Part shown: in pieces, positions 9,133 to 17,196 of the stretch
How the letters are laid out: the number at the start of each line of letters is the position of its first letter
How positions within the stretch are numbered: position 1 is the first letter of the stretch
Source of the DNA: Alphaproteobacteria bacterium
GTDB taxonomy: Bacteria; Pseudomonadota; Alphaproteobacteria; Caulobacterales; Caulobacteraceae
Length of the DNA stretch: 64,000 bases
Assembly: GCA_025359785.1 (NCBI GenBank)
Contig: JANYET010000026.1
Span: 124,001 to 188,000 of the forward strand
Direction: 5' to 3'
The notes under the pieces: generated by a model
The model's database searches: none
Told to the model about the DNA's origin: nothing
Seen by the model: only the letters and a program-made list of their open reading frames with translations
Position numbers and translations under genes: made by a program

Positions 9133-9612
9133 ATGCGAGCCTTTTCAACCGCCCTGGTGGGCGCGCTGCTGGTCGCGGCCGCGTCGCCGGCGACCGCCGC
9201 CGTGGCGGCGAAGGCCGGTCCGGCCAAGTCGGGTGCGCCGCGCGCCGGCGGGCCGTCGGCCGATGTCCGGTGCCTGATGACCATGTACGCCTTCGGTCAA
9301 GACAAGACCCGCGCCCAGGCCGGCCAGATGGGCGTCTATTTCTTCGCCGGCCGCATCAATTCCGAGGCCCCAGGCTTCGACCTCGCCGCCGCCATGCGGG
9401 CCGAGGCGCCGAAACTGACCCCGCCGGCGCTGCAGGAAGAACTGAAGCGCTGTGGCGCCATGGTCGCCGCGGCCTCGCAGAGCCTGCAGACCTCGATCAA
9501 CGGCCTGCGTCCGCCCGGTTCCGCCCCCGGGGCCGCTCCGGGCGCCGCGGCAGCGCCTGTGGCGCCGTCGCCCGCGCCCATGGCGACCCCGATGACGCCC
9601 GCGCCCAAATAG
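9133..9612 (+). CDS. exported protein with Pro/Ala-rich tail, unknown function
   Basis: About 159 aa. Signal peptide MRAFSTALVGALLVAAASPATA, a compact central region with two cysteines (DVRCLMTMYAF...ELKRCGAMV), and a low-complexity C-terminal tail of Ala/Pro/Gly (PGAAPGAAAAPVAPSP). ATG 9133 was chosen over ATG 9127 because GAGG at 9122-9125 sits 7 bases before it but only 1 base before the other. Monocistronic, facing the sirtuin gene. Confidence 0.7.
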   Translation: MRAFSTALVGALLVAAASPATAAVAAKAGPAKSGAPRAGGPSADVRCLMTMYAFGQDKTRAQAGQMGVYFFAGRINSEAPGFDLAAAMRAEAPKLTPPALQEELKRCGAMVAAASQSLQTSINGLRPPGSAPGAAPGAAAAPVAPSPAPMATPMTPAPK

Positions 9613-9632
9613 GTCCCAGCGCCGCAGCCGTT

Positions 9633-9712
9633 CCCGTTAGTCTGCCGGCCCGTTAGTTCGCTGGCCCGCTAGTTGGCTGGCCCGCTAATTGGCTGGCCCG
9701 CTAATTGGCTGG
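9633..9712. repeat. five-unit 16-bp tandem repeat at the sirtuin 3' end
   Basis: Five head-to-tail 16-bp units at 9633, 9649, 9665, 9681 and 9697. Units 4 and 5 are identical (CCCGCTAATTGGCTGG), unit 3 differs at one base, and units 1 and 2 are more diverged. Unit 5 contains the sirtuin stop codon (CTA on the plus strand, 9701-9703), and every unit carries an equivalent stop triplet. Confidence 0.92.
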
Positions 9713-10456
9713 GACGGCGGCGGTCATCGCCGGGCCGATCTCGTCGTGAAGCACGAGGTCGGCATAGCCGTCCAGATCGGTGGGCTCGCGGTTGACGATG
9801 ATCAGCCGCGCGCCGTTCTGCCTGGCCATCAGCGGGAACCCCGCGGCCGGGTGGACCACCAGCGACGATCCCAGCACCAGGAACGTGTCGCAGCCCAGCG
9901 TCGCGGCCTCCGCGCGCGCCATCGGCTCGATCGGCATGGCCTGGCCGAACGAGATGGTCGCGACCTTCACCAGCCCGCCACAGGCTCGGCAGTAGGGGAT
10001 TTCGCCGGCCTTCAGGAAGCCCACCTTCAGCGCGTCCAGCTCATGCCGCTCGGCGCATTCCAGACAGGTCGCATAGCTGGCGTTGCCGTGCAGCTCGATG
10101 ATCTTGTCCGCCGGTATGCCCGAGGCCTGGTGCAGGTTGTCGACGTTCTGGGTGATCACGTGGGTGGCCTTGCCCTGTGCCACCAGCCGGGCGACGGCGT
10201 CGTGCCCGGCGTTGGGTTCGCGGCCCACCCAGCCGGCGCGGCCGGAAAACGCCCGCTCCCAGGCCTCGCGCCGCCGCGCCGGGTCGGCGACGAAGTCCTG
10301 GAAATAGATCGGCTTCATCTGGCTCCAGACGCCGCCCGGGCTGCGGAAATCCGGGATGCCGGACTCGGTGGAAATGCCGGCCCCGGTGAACACCACCAGC
10401 CGTCGCGCGTCGGCGATCAGCCGGGCCAGATCGGCGTGGAGAGGGCGCGTGGACAT
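9701..10456 (-). CDS. cobB: NAD-dependent protein deacylase, sirtuin family
   Basis: 251-aa Sir2 enzyme removing acyl groups from protein lysines using NAD+. NAD-binding GAGISTESGIPDFRS is at about residues 25-39 and TQNVDNLHQ at 102-110, with catalytic H123 in ELHG. A zinc ribbon is formed by C131/C134 (CLEC) and C156/C159 (CRAC). LGSSLVVHPAAG binds the adenine ribose. ATG 10456 is preferred to GTG 10480 because AGGTGG lies just upstream. The coding end lies inside a 16-bp tandem repeat. Confidence 0.93.
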   Translation of the reverse strand: MSTRPLHADLARLIADARRLVVFTGAGISTESGIPDFRSPGGVWSQMKPIYFQDFVADPARRREAWERAFSGRAGWVGREPNAGHDAVARLVAQGKATHVITQNVDNLHQASGIPADKIIELHGNASYATCLECAERHELDALKVGFLKAGEIPYCRACGGLVKVATISFGQAMPIEPMARAEAATLGCDTFLVLGSSLVVHPAAGFPLMARQNGARLIIVNREPTDLDGYADLVLHDEIGPAMTAAVPAN

Positions 10457-10489
10457 CGGCCCACCTTGGCGCGGATTCACCCTGGCCGG

Positions 10490-10524
10490 CCAGACTGTTT
10501 TGGAGCGGAATCCAGACTGTTTTG
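10490..10524. promoter_or_regulatory. two direct repeats upstream of cobB (possible operator)
   Basis: CCAGACTGTTTTG occurs at 10490-10502 and again at 10512-10524, a 22-bp period (about two helical turns), 34-68 bases upstream of the sirtuin ATG. The position suits a regulator site for cobB; no regulator is known. Confidence 0.4.
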
Positions 10525-10681
10525 CCGGGGAATAGGGGGCCGATCTGGCGTGGATCGGGGGGATTCCATGCTCGCCGGATCGGCCCGTATTCGACGCTCA
10601 GCAGGGGGGCGGCTGAGGGTCGTCAGGGTAACCGTTCGGCGAACAATAGGTTCCGGCGGGCGCCAACAAACCCTGGCGCGG

Positions 10682-10987
10682 CTAGTGCAGGACCGAAATG
10701 ATCGGGCCGAAGGCGAGCGGCAGGAGGTAGAGGCGGACGCCCTGGATGACCAGCAGCACGATGATCGGGCTGATATCGACGCCGCCGATCGCCGGGATCA
10801 CCTTCTGCACCGGCTGCAGGATCGGGCGGGTCACGGCGTCCAGGAACCGCGCGACGTTGTAGACCATCGGATTGCGCAGGTTGATCACGTCAAAGGCCAC
10901 CAGCCACGACAGGACCGCGCTGATGATGATGGCCACGACCAGAAGGCCCAGCAGGCCATCGACGATGAAGTAGAGGAAAGAGCCCAT
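10682..10987 (-). CDS. YggT family membrane protein
   Basis: 101-aa inner-membrane protein of the YggT family. Two hydrophobic segments (about residues 4-30 and 72-95) flank the conserved NLRNPMVYNVARFLDAVTRP loop with the family signature T-R/E-P-I-L-x-P. YggT proteins have been linked to osmotic tolerance and septal/chromosome functions, but the mechanism is unknown. Stand-alone gene between the sirtuin and tRNA-Ala. Confidence 0.92.
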   Translation of the reverse strand: MGSFLYFIVDGLLGLLVVAIIISAVLSWLVAFDVINLRNPMVYNVARFLDAVTRPILQPVQKVIPAIGGVDISPIIVLLVIQGVRLYLLPLAFGPIISVLH

Positions 10988-11054
10988 GGCCGGGTTCTAG
11001 CGCCCTTTGCGGGGCTGGCAAGGCGCCGCCCGAACGCCGAGACGCTTCGGCGGC

Positions 11055-11083
11055 TTGACAGAGGCGGCCGCAAAAGGGTTATT
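11055..11083 (+). promoter_or_regulatory. sigma-70-type promoter for tRNA-Ala
   Basis: TTGACA at 11055-11060, a 17-base spacer, then GTTATT at 11078-11083. Transcription would begin near 11090, about 16 bases before the tRNA. Confidence 0.6.
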
Positions 11084-11105
11084 CCGCGCCTTCCTGGGAA
11101 TTCCA

Positions 11106-11181
11106 GGGGCCGTAGCTCAGATGGTAGAGCGCCTCGTTCGCAATGAGGAGGTCAGGGGTTCGATTCCCCTCGGCTCCACCA
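11106..11181 (+). tRNA. tRNA-Ala(CGC)
   Basis: 76-nt cloverleaf with encoded CCA. Acceptor GGGGCCG pairs with CGGCTCC and includes the G3-U70 wobble that identifies tRNA-Ala. Anticodon loop TTCGCAA puts CGC at 11139-11141 (reads GCG). T arm is AGGGG-TTCGATT-CCCCT. Confidence 0.95.
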
Positions 11182-11207
11182 GGACCCCCAACGCCGCCCG
11201 CAAATCC

Positions 11208-14090
11208 CTAGTGCGCGTCGTCCCAGTTGGTCGCCGCGCGGGCGTCGACCACCAGCGGCACGCTGAGCGAGACGGCGGGCTCCGGCGCGCGTTCCATGAC
11301 CTGCCTGGCGACGGCGATCACCGCCTGCGCCTCGGCCTCCGGCGCCTCGAAGATCAGTTCGTCGTGGACCTGCAGCAGCATCCGGGCTTTCAGGCCGGCG
11401 TCGCGTAAGGCGCCCGGCATGCGCACCATGGCGCGGCGGATCACGTCGGCGGCGGCGCCCTGGATCGGGGCGTTGATCGCTGCCCGGTCGCCGAACGCGC
11501 GCTCGGCCTGGGAGTGGCCGCGGGCCGCGGGCACGAAGATCTTGCGGCCGAAGATGGTGGTGACGAACGCCTCGGCGCGGACCTGGCGCTGCATGCGGTC
11601 CATGTAGCCGCGGATGCCGGGGAAGCGCTCGAAGTAGGTCTTGATATAGGCGCTGGCCTCGTCGCGCGGGATCGACAGCTGGTTGGCCAGCCCGAAGGCC
11701 GAGATGCCGTAGACGATGCCGAAGTTGATCGCCTTGGCGCGCCGCCGCGTCTCGGCCGGCATGCCTTCGACCGGCACGCCGAACATCTCCGAGGCGGTCA
11801 TGGCGTGGATGTCGAGGCCCTGCGCGAAGGCGGCCTTCAGCTGCGGGATGTCGCCGATGTGGGCCAGCAGGCGCAGTTCGATCTGGCTGTAGTCGGCGCT
11901 GATCAGCACATGGCCCGGCTCGGCGATAAAGCACTTGCGGATCTTGCGGCCTTCCTCGGTGCGGACCGGGATGTTCTGCAGGTTGGGGTCCGACGAGGCG
12001 AGCCGCCCGGTGGTCGCCGCCGCCAGCGAATAGGAGGTGTGCACCCGGTTGGTCCTGGGATCGATCGCGGCCACCAGGTTGTCGGTGTAGGTGCCCTTCA
12101 GCTTCGACAGCTGCCGCCAGTCCAGCAGGATGCGCGGCAGTTCGTGGCCCTGGGCGGCCAGGTCCTCCAGCATCGAGGCGTCGGTCGAGGCCGCGCCTTT
12201 TGCGGTCGTGCGCCCCGACGCCAGGCCCATCTCGGTGAACAACAGGTCGCCGATCTGTTTCGGGCTGCCCAGGTTGAACGGCCGGCCGGCGACCCGATGG
12301 GCCTCGATCTCCAGTTCGCCCATGCGCACCGCGAAGTCGTTGGAAAGCTGGCGCAGCCGCTCGGGGTCCACCTTGACGCCGGCCAGCTCCATCTCGACCA
12401 GCACCTTGGGCATCGGCCGTTCCAGGGTCTCGTAGACGGTCATCATATGCTCGCGGCCCAGGCGCGGCCGCAGGTGCTCATAGATGCGCAGAGTGACGTC
12501 AGCGTCCTCGGCGGCGTAGCAGGTCGCGGCGCCCAGCTCGACATGCTTGAAGCTCTTCTGCGCCTTGCCGGCGCCGGCCACGGTCTTGAAGCTGATCGGC
12601 TCGTGGCCCAGCAGGCGCTTGGAGAGCTCATCCATGCCGTAGCTCTTGTGCAGGCCGCCTTCGAGAGCAAAGGCGATCAGCATGGTGTCGTCCATCGGCC
12701 CGACGTCGATCCCATAGCGCGCCAGGACCGCGAGGTCGTACTTGCCGTTCTGCGCGACCTTCAGCACCGCCGGGCTTTCCAGCAGGGGCTTCAGCCGGGC
12801 GATGGCGTCGGCCAGCGGGATCTGGTCGAGGGCGGCGGGCGCGTCGAGCTGCAGGCCGCCTTCATGCTCATGCTCATGGCCGACCGGGATGTAGCAGGCC
12901 TCGCCCGGCGCGGTCGCCAGCGACACGCCGCACAGGTTGGCCGCCGAGGCCGACAGCGCGTCGGTCTCGGTGTCGAAGGCCACGATCCCCTTGGCGAAGG
13001 CCTTGGCGATCCAGGCGTCCAGGGTCTCCAGATCGCGGACGCATTGATAGGCGGTGACGTCGATGGCCGCGTGCTGCGGCGCGGCCGCCGCCGCCATGGC
13101 CGCGGGCTCGGGCGTCGCCGCCCCGGCCCCGCCGCCGGCCAGCACCTCGGCGACGCGCCGCGCGATGGTGCGCAACTCCATCTGGTCGAGGAAGGCCGCC
13201 AGCGCCTGCGCGTCGGGCTCGCGCACCACCAGCTCATCGACGGGCGAGGGCAGCGGCGTGTCGCAGTCGAGCTGCACCAGCTGGCGCGACAGCCGGATCT
13301 GGTCGGCGAAGTCGATCAGGGTCTGGCGGCGCTTGTCCTGTTTGATCTCGGAGGCGCGGGCCAGCAGGGTGTCCAGGTCGCCATATTCGTTGATCAGCGC
13401 CGAGGCCGTCTTGACGCCGATGCCGGGCGCGCCGGGGACGTTGTCGACGCTGTCGCCGCATAGCGACTGGACGTCCACCACCTTGTCCGGGGTCACCCCG
13501 AACTTGTCGAACACCTGCTCTGCGCGGATCACCAGATTGGGCGTCTTCATGGTGTCGAGCATCGAGACCCGGGGCCCCACCAGCTGCATCAGGTCCTTGT
13601 CCGAGGACACGATCACCACCTCGCCGCCGGCGTCGCGCACCTTGCAGGCATAGGCCGCGATCAGGTCGTCGGCCTCATAGCCGGGCAGCTCCAGGCAGGG
13701 CACGCCGAACGCCCGCGTGGCGTCGCGCACCAGCGGGAACTGCGGCACCAGGTCCTCGGGCGGCGGCGGGCGGTGGGCCTTGTAGAGGTCGTAGAGCTTG
13801 TTGCGAAAGGTCTTCTCGGAGTGGTCGAAGATCACCGCCAGGTGGGTCGGCGCCTCGGCCGAGGCCTTCATGTCGACCAGCAGCTTCCACAGCATGTTGC
13901 AGAAGCCGGAGACCGCGCCGATCGGCAGGCCGTCCGACTTGCGGGTCAGCGGCGGCAGGGCGTGGAAGGCGCGGAAAATGAAGCCCGAGCCATCGACCAG
14001 ATAGAGCCGCATCTTCGGCCCGTCCTGCGTCACGCCGCGCGGAATCTCGTCGAGGGTCTCGGGTGAAGGCGCGTCGAGCGTGTCGGTCAT
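11208..14090 (-). CDS. polA: DNA polymerase I
   Basis: 960-aa repair and Okazaki-fragment polymerase with all three domains. The N-terminal 5'-3' exonuclease/flap domain has LVDGSGFIFRAFHA and SSDKDLMQLV. The middle 3'-5' exonuclease keeps the acidic motif VAFDTETDALS, so proofreading looks intact. The C-terminal family A polymerase has motif A DYSQIELRLLAHI, motif B RRAKAINFGIVYG and motif C QVHDELIFE. ATG 14090 (MTDTLDAP) gives the usual length; the codon at 14111 would add seven residues. Confidence 0.96.
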   Translation of the reverse strand: MTDTLDAPSPETLDEIPRGVTQDGPKMRLYLVDGSGFIFRAFHALPPLTRKSDGLPIGAVSGFCNMLWKLLVDMKASAEAPTHLAVIFDHSEKTFRNKLYDLYKAHRPPPPEDLVPQFPLVRDATRAFGVPCLELPGYEADDLIAAYACKVRDAGGEVVIVSSDKDLMQLVGPRVSMLDTMKTPNLVIRAEQVFDKFGVTPDKVVDVQSLCGDSVDNVPGAPGIGVKTASALINEYGDLDTLLARASEIKQDKRRQTLIDFADQIRLSRQLVQLDCDTPLPSPVDELVVREPDAQALAAFLDQMELRTIARRVAEVLAGGGAGAATPEPAAMAAAAAPQHAAIDVTAYQCVRDLETLDAWIAKAFAKGIVAFDTETDALSASAANLCGVSLATAPGEACYIPVGHEHEHEGGLQLDAPAALDQIPLADAIARLKPLLESPAVLKVAQNGKYDLAVLARYGIDVGPMDDTMLIAFALEGGLHKSYGMDELSKRLLGHEPISFKTVAGAGKAQKSFKHVELGAATCYAAEDADVTLRIYEHLRPRLGREHMMTVYETLERPMPKVLVEMELAGVKVDPERLRQLSNDFAVRMGELEIEAHRVAGRPFNLGSPKQIGDLLFTEMGLASGRTTAKGAASTDASMLEDLAAQGHELPRILLDWRQLSKLKGTYTDNLVAAIDPRTNRVHTSYSLAAATTGRLASSDPNLQNIPVRTEEGRKIRKCFIAEPGHVLISADYSQIELRLLAHIGDIPQLKAAFAQGLDIHAMTASEMFGVPVEGMPAETRRRAKAINFGIVYGISAFGLANQLSIPRDEASAYIKTYFERFPGIRGYMDRMQRQVRAEAFVTTIFGRKIFVPAARGHSQAERAFGDRAAINAPIQGAAADVIRRAMVRMPGALRDAGLKARMLLQVHDELIFEAPEAEAQAVIAVARQVMERAPEPAVSLSVPLVVDARAATNWDDAH

Positions 14091-14147
14091 GGCGCCAAGA
14101 TAGGACCGCAATCGCCGCAGGTCATCCCGCGCCTTAGGGCCCGCGCC

Positions 14148-15017
14148 TTAGGGGACGACGCCGATCATCCCCAGATAGGCCCCGAACGACCCCGCCGCCA
14201 CGTGCCCCGCGACCTCCAGCCGGGCCAGGATGTGGCCCGCCAGGTCCGGGCTGCCATAACAACCATGGGCCAGCAGCACGGTCTTCTTCAGCAGGTCGGC
14301 GTCCAGATCGGGGTCGATCAGGTCGCGCATATAGACCACGTCGGCCTCGAGCAGCTGGTGGAAGGGCGCGCGCACGTCGTTGTCACGCAGGATCGGGGCG
14401 ATCGACCACGACTTCACCTCGGTGAACCGGTGGGGCGCGAAGCCGTGGCGCCGCATCCAGACGTCGATGTCGCCAAAGCTCGGCTGGCCCTCGTAGAGCG
14501 GCGTGAAGGAGACCTCCAGATGGATCATCGCGCAACGCGCCAGCCGCACCTGGCCGTGCTCCAGCGCCATCAGCTCGGCGCCCTGGATATCCATCTTCAG
14601 GAAGTCGAGGTCGGGCAGGCCCGCCACGTCGTCCAGGCGCGTGGTCCGCACCGGCTCGGTGGCATGGACTTCGCCGAACCGCGAAAAGCCGTTGAAAAAC
14701 GCCAGACGCGCGGCGTCCGGCTTCAGCAGCGAGGTCATGCCCGACGCCGGCGCCGCCAGGTACAGGGTCTGTTCGGTCCCGTCGCCGATGACCTCGCTGA
14801 ACAGCGACAGGCTCTCGCCGTAGGTCTCGCGCAGCTTGCCGTGCTGCCGGGCGTCGGCCTCGAAGGCGTTCAGCCGCGCGAGCCCGGCGTCCAGCAACGG
14901 CCGATAGGGCGGCGTCTCGGCGATATCCGCCGCCCCGATGTCGGCCACCTCCAGAGCTGCGTCGAGGCCGAGCAGCGCGGCGAGGGTCTGGAGGTCGTTG
15001 GCCATGACCCCGCCCAT
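14148..15017 (-). CDS. FkbM family methyltransferase
   Basis: 289 aa (or 285 if the second ATG at 15005 is used). Class-I Rossmann methyltransferase of the FkbM type: SAM-binding VADIGAAD near residue 24, the acidic FEADARQHGKL segment, FLKMDIQGAELMALEHG, the family's most diagnostic motif (D/M-D-x-x-G-x-E), at about residue 140, and HLEVSF. FkbM proteins usually O-methylate sugars or polyketides in surface polysaccharide or natural-product pathways. No glycan genes lie nearby, so the substrate is unknown. Confidence 0.85.
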   Translation of the reverse strand: MGGVMANDLQTLAALLGLDAALEVADIGAADIAETPPYRPLLDAGLARLNAFEADARQHGKLRETYGESLSLFSEVIGDGTEQTLYLAAPASGMTSLLKPDAARLAFFNGFSRFGEVHATEPVRTTRLDDVAGLPDLDFLKMDIQGAELMALEHGQVRLARCAMIHLEVSFTPLYEGQPSFGDIDVWMRRHGFAPHRFTEVKSWSIAPILRDNDVRAPFHQLLEADVVYMRDLIDPDLDADLLKKTVLLAHGCYGSPDLAGHILARLEVAGHVAAGSFGAYLGMIGVVP

Positions 15018-15128
15018 AGCCTGCGTCGGCCGTGACCGCCTAGTTTGCTGGATCTGCAGTTCGCCTGCTCATGGATTGGACTCAGAGCGAACTTCAGATC
15101 CAAGAAGCACACTAGAAACATACACTTG

Positions 15129-15203
15129 CTAGTGTCCTCATCGATTCCGAAGGTCGCCAGAGACTGCCACAGGCGCTTGCGAACTGCGGAATCGGGACAC
15201 TAG
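15129..15203. repeat. 75-bp inverted-repeat element
   Basis: Left arm CTAGTGTCC-tcat-CGATTCCG (15129-15149) is complementary to right arm CGGAATCGGGACACTAG (15187-15203), apart from a 4-base bulge, enclosing 37 bases. No T tract follows either arm, so it does not look like a simple terminator. It may be a small mobile (MITE-like) remnant or a structured RNA element between the FkbM and PEPxxWA genes. Confidence 0.6.
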
Positions 15204-15229
15204 ATCGGTCGATGCCTCAGCGCGGTCGC

Positions 15230-15967
15230 CTAACCCAGCGCGGCGACGCGCCGCCGATGGCGCAGCATGGCGCCCGCGGCCCCGAACCCGGTGATCATCA
15301 GCGCCCAGCTGGCCGGCTCGGGCACCGCCCCGCCCTGCGGCCGCAGGACGGTCGTGACGCCGGTGATCGCGAAGTCGGAATAGGCATATTGCTGCGGTCG
15401 ATTGCCGCCGCCGATATTGTTCACCGAGAAGCCACCGCTGAACGTCACCCCGGCGCCGCTGGCGGCGAACGGGGTCCGGGGATCGGACGCCGTCAGGAAG
15501 TGTACGGTCGTGGAGGTGACGGCGTTGCGAATGATGGTGTTGTCGCCGAACCCGCCGAAGATCTCGTCCTCATAGTCGTTGTAGTTGCCCGAGACGACAC
15601 CCTTGGCGTCGCCGTTCGAGGCCTGATGGTAGGCGTTCGCGCCGACGCCGAAATGCATCACGTGCCCGGCGATCGTCAGATCCGCGGTCAACGGCGTGAA
15701 CGCCGATCCCTGGTCCGTACCTCCAACAATCGTGCTGTAGCCCGGCGAAAGCGACAGGACGGCGTTGGGCGCCGAGTCGTCCAGGGTGTAGACGGCGGTG
15801 AAGGCGAGGCCGGTCAGGATGCGGCCGATCTGGCCGAACTCACCCGTCCGGTCGTAGCCGTTGACGAGGGTGCCGCTCCAGGTCGTGACATAGACCGCCG
15901 CAGCGGCCGGTAGGGCGACGGTTGTCGCCAGCGCGGCGAGGGTCGCCGCCAATGCAATCTTCTTCAT
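15230..15967 (-). CDS. PEPxxWA-CTERM sorting-domain exported protein
   Basis: 245 aa. N-terminal signal peptide MKKIALAATLAALATTVALPAAAA, a beta-rich secreted domain with Gly/Asn/Thr-rich strands and no catalytic motif I recognise, then the C-terminal sorting signal VPEPASWALMITGFGAAGA followed by the basic tail LRHRRR. PEPxxWA-CTERM proteins are thought to be processed by an exosortase-like system at the membrane; no exosortase is visible here. ATG 15967 fits AAAGGTGAG upstream better than GTG 15970. First of four such genes in 10 kb. Confidence 0.85.
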   Translation of the reverse strand: MKKIALAATLAALATTVALPAAAAVYVTTWSGTLVNGYDRTGEFGQIGRILTGLAFTAVYTLDDSAPNAVLSLSPGYSTIVGGTDQGSAFTPLTADLTIAGHVMHFGVGANAYHQASNGDAKGVVSGNYNDYEDEIFGGFGDNTIIRNAVTSTTVHFLTASDPRTPFAASGAGVTFSGGFSVNNIGGGNRPQQYAYSDFAITGVTTVLRPQGGAVPEPASWALMITGFGAAGAMLRHRRRVAALG

Positions 15968-16057
15968 CACTCACCTTTTACGCTACGATCGGCCACGCTC
16001 GTCCGACAGGATCCGCCACAGGGCGTAGGCCGTCCGTAGCGAACTCGCCGCGAGGCC

Positions 16058-16079
16058 GCATAGTGCAGTTGCACTATGC
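16058..16079. promoter_or_regulatory. perfect 10-bp inverted repeat (possible operator)
   Basis: GCATAGTGCA-GT-TGCACTATGC is perfectly dyad-symmetric. It lies 91-112 bases upstream of the PEPxxWA-CTERM start at 15967 and just after the end of the upstream gene. No T tract, so an operator is more likely than a terminator. Confidence 0.45.
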
Positions 16080-16106
16080 GTGAACCGCCGCCGCAATAGG
16101 CGAGGG

Positions 16107-16913
16107 CTATCCGAACCGGGTGTTGAGGTTGCCCAGCCGCGTCGCGTCGGCCGCGAAAGCGCTCGCCGCGCCGTCGGTCAGGAACGCCGCCGTGGCGTTA
16201 GCGAGGGTGGCATAGGCCTGCCGGAAGGGGGCGGTGGCCGAGCTGATCCGCCGCACGCCCAGCGCCTGCAGCTGGCTCGCCGCGGGCAGGTTCGGCAGCA
16301 GCATGATGTTCAACGGTAGCCGGATCTCGTCGGCCAGCCGGCCGATCAGGTCAGGCTCCGAAGGGCCGGGCACGAAGATGCCGCTGGCCCCGGCGCCCCG
16401 GTAGAGCTCGGCGCGCCGCAGCGTCTCCACATAGGCCGCGTGGCCCTCGGCCAGGCCCTTCAGATAGACGTCGGTGCGGGCGTTGATGAACAGCGCGACG
16501 CCAGCTCCGTCCGCGGCTTGGCGGGCCGCCTCGATCTTCCGCGCGTGCAGATCAGGGTCACGCCGGCCGTCCTCCAGATTGATCCCCACCGCGCCCGCGC
16601 CGATCACCGCGCGGATCGTCTCGTCAAGCTCGGCCAGGTCGTCGGTATAGCCCCCCTCGATGTCGGCGGTGACGGGCACATTCGAAACCCGCGCCACGGC
16701 CGAGATGGTCGCCAGCAGCAACGGCAGCGGCAGGGCGTCGCCGTCCGGATAGCCATGGCTCCAGGCCACCGCCGCCGACGACGTCGCCACCGCCTTGGCG
16801 CCCACATCGGCCATCACCGCCGCGCTCGCCGCGTCCCAGGCGTTGGGCAGGATCAGGATTTCGCCGGTGTGATGCAGCGCGGCGAACGCCTCGGCCTTGC
16901 TCGTCTGGTCCAT
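16107..16913 (-). CDS. isocitrate lyase / phosphoenolpyruvate mutase family protein
   Basis: 268-aa TIM-barrel enzyme of the ICL/PEPM superfamily (C-C or P-C bond lyases acting on 2-oxoacids with Mg2+). Motifs: LPNAWDAASA, ATSSAAVAWSHGYPDGD (phosphate/substrate loop), the metal-binding DIEGGY and NLEDG, and FINARTDVYL. It lacks the KKCGH catalytic loop of true isocitrate lyase and is half its length, so it should not be called aceA. Substrate (oxaloacetate, 2-methylisocitrate or phosphonate type) unresolved. Confidence 0.85.
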   Translation of the reverse strand: MDQTSKAEAFAALHHTGEILILPNAWDAASAAVMADVGAKAVATSSAAVAWSHGYPDGDALPLPLLLATISAVARVSNVPVTADIEGGYTDDLAELDETIRAVIGAGAVGINLEDGRRDPDLHARKIEAARQAADGAGVALFINARTDVYLKGLAEGHAAYVETLRRAELYRGAGASGIFVPGPSEPDLIGRLADEIRLPLNIMLLPNLPAASQLQALGVRRISSATAPFRQAYATLANATAAFLTDGAASAFAADATRLGNLNTRFG

Positions 16914-16962
16914 GATCCCCTCCCAAATTGTTGTGCCGCTAGATCATTTTCCTGAAGCCGTT

Positions 16963-17063
16963 CGTCATCCCGGACGGCCTGCAAGGCCGAGCCGGGGCCC
17001 AGGGCTACCGCACGGCCCATCCCCTGGGTCCCGGCTCTCCGCTACGCTTTGGCCGGGATGACG
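16963..17063. repeat. palindromic intergenic repeat, CGTCATCCCGG type
   Basis: 101-bp element: CGTCATCCCGG at the left and CCGGGATGACG at the right, with inner inverted segments GAGCCGGGGCCCAGGG and CCCTGGGTCCCGGCTC. It sits between the divergent PEP-mutase-like gene and recF. Confidence 0.8.
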
Positions 17064-17196
17064 GAACTGGAATCGCGAATGCTCCGATCTTCCACCTAGA
17101 CGTAGGGCGCGCGGGTCGTGTGACAACCTGCCCGTTCGCGGTTTCCGGATCTCGACAGGTTTCACCTCGGCGCGCGAAACCCTGTAGAACGCCGCC

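Noticed and set aside
9633..9712. The 16-bp tandem array as a CRISPR array
   Set aside because: Units are contiguous with no spacers and no cas genes are nearby.
11007..11408. Open frame running through tRNA-Ala
   Set aside because: It translates the tRNA gene and its repeat-like surroundings. The cloverleaf with G3-U70 explains the sequence.
16107..16913. Annotation as isocitrate lyase (aceA)
   Set aside because: It is a 268-aa PEP-mutase-type protein lacking KKCGH. The real isocitrate lyase is the cut gene at 63590.
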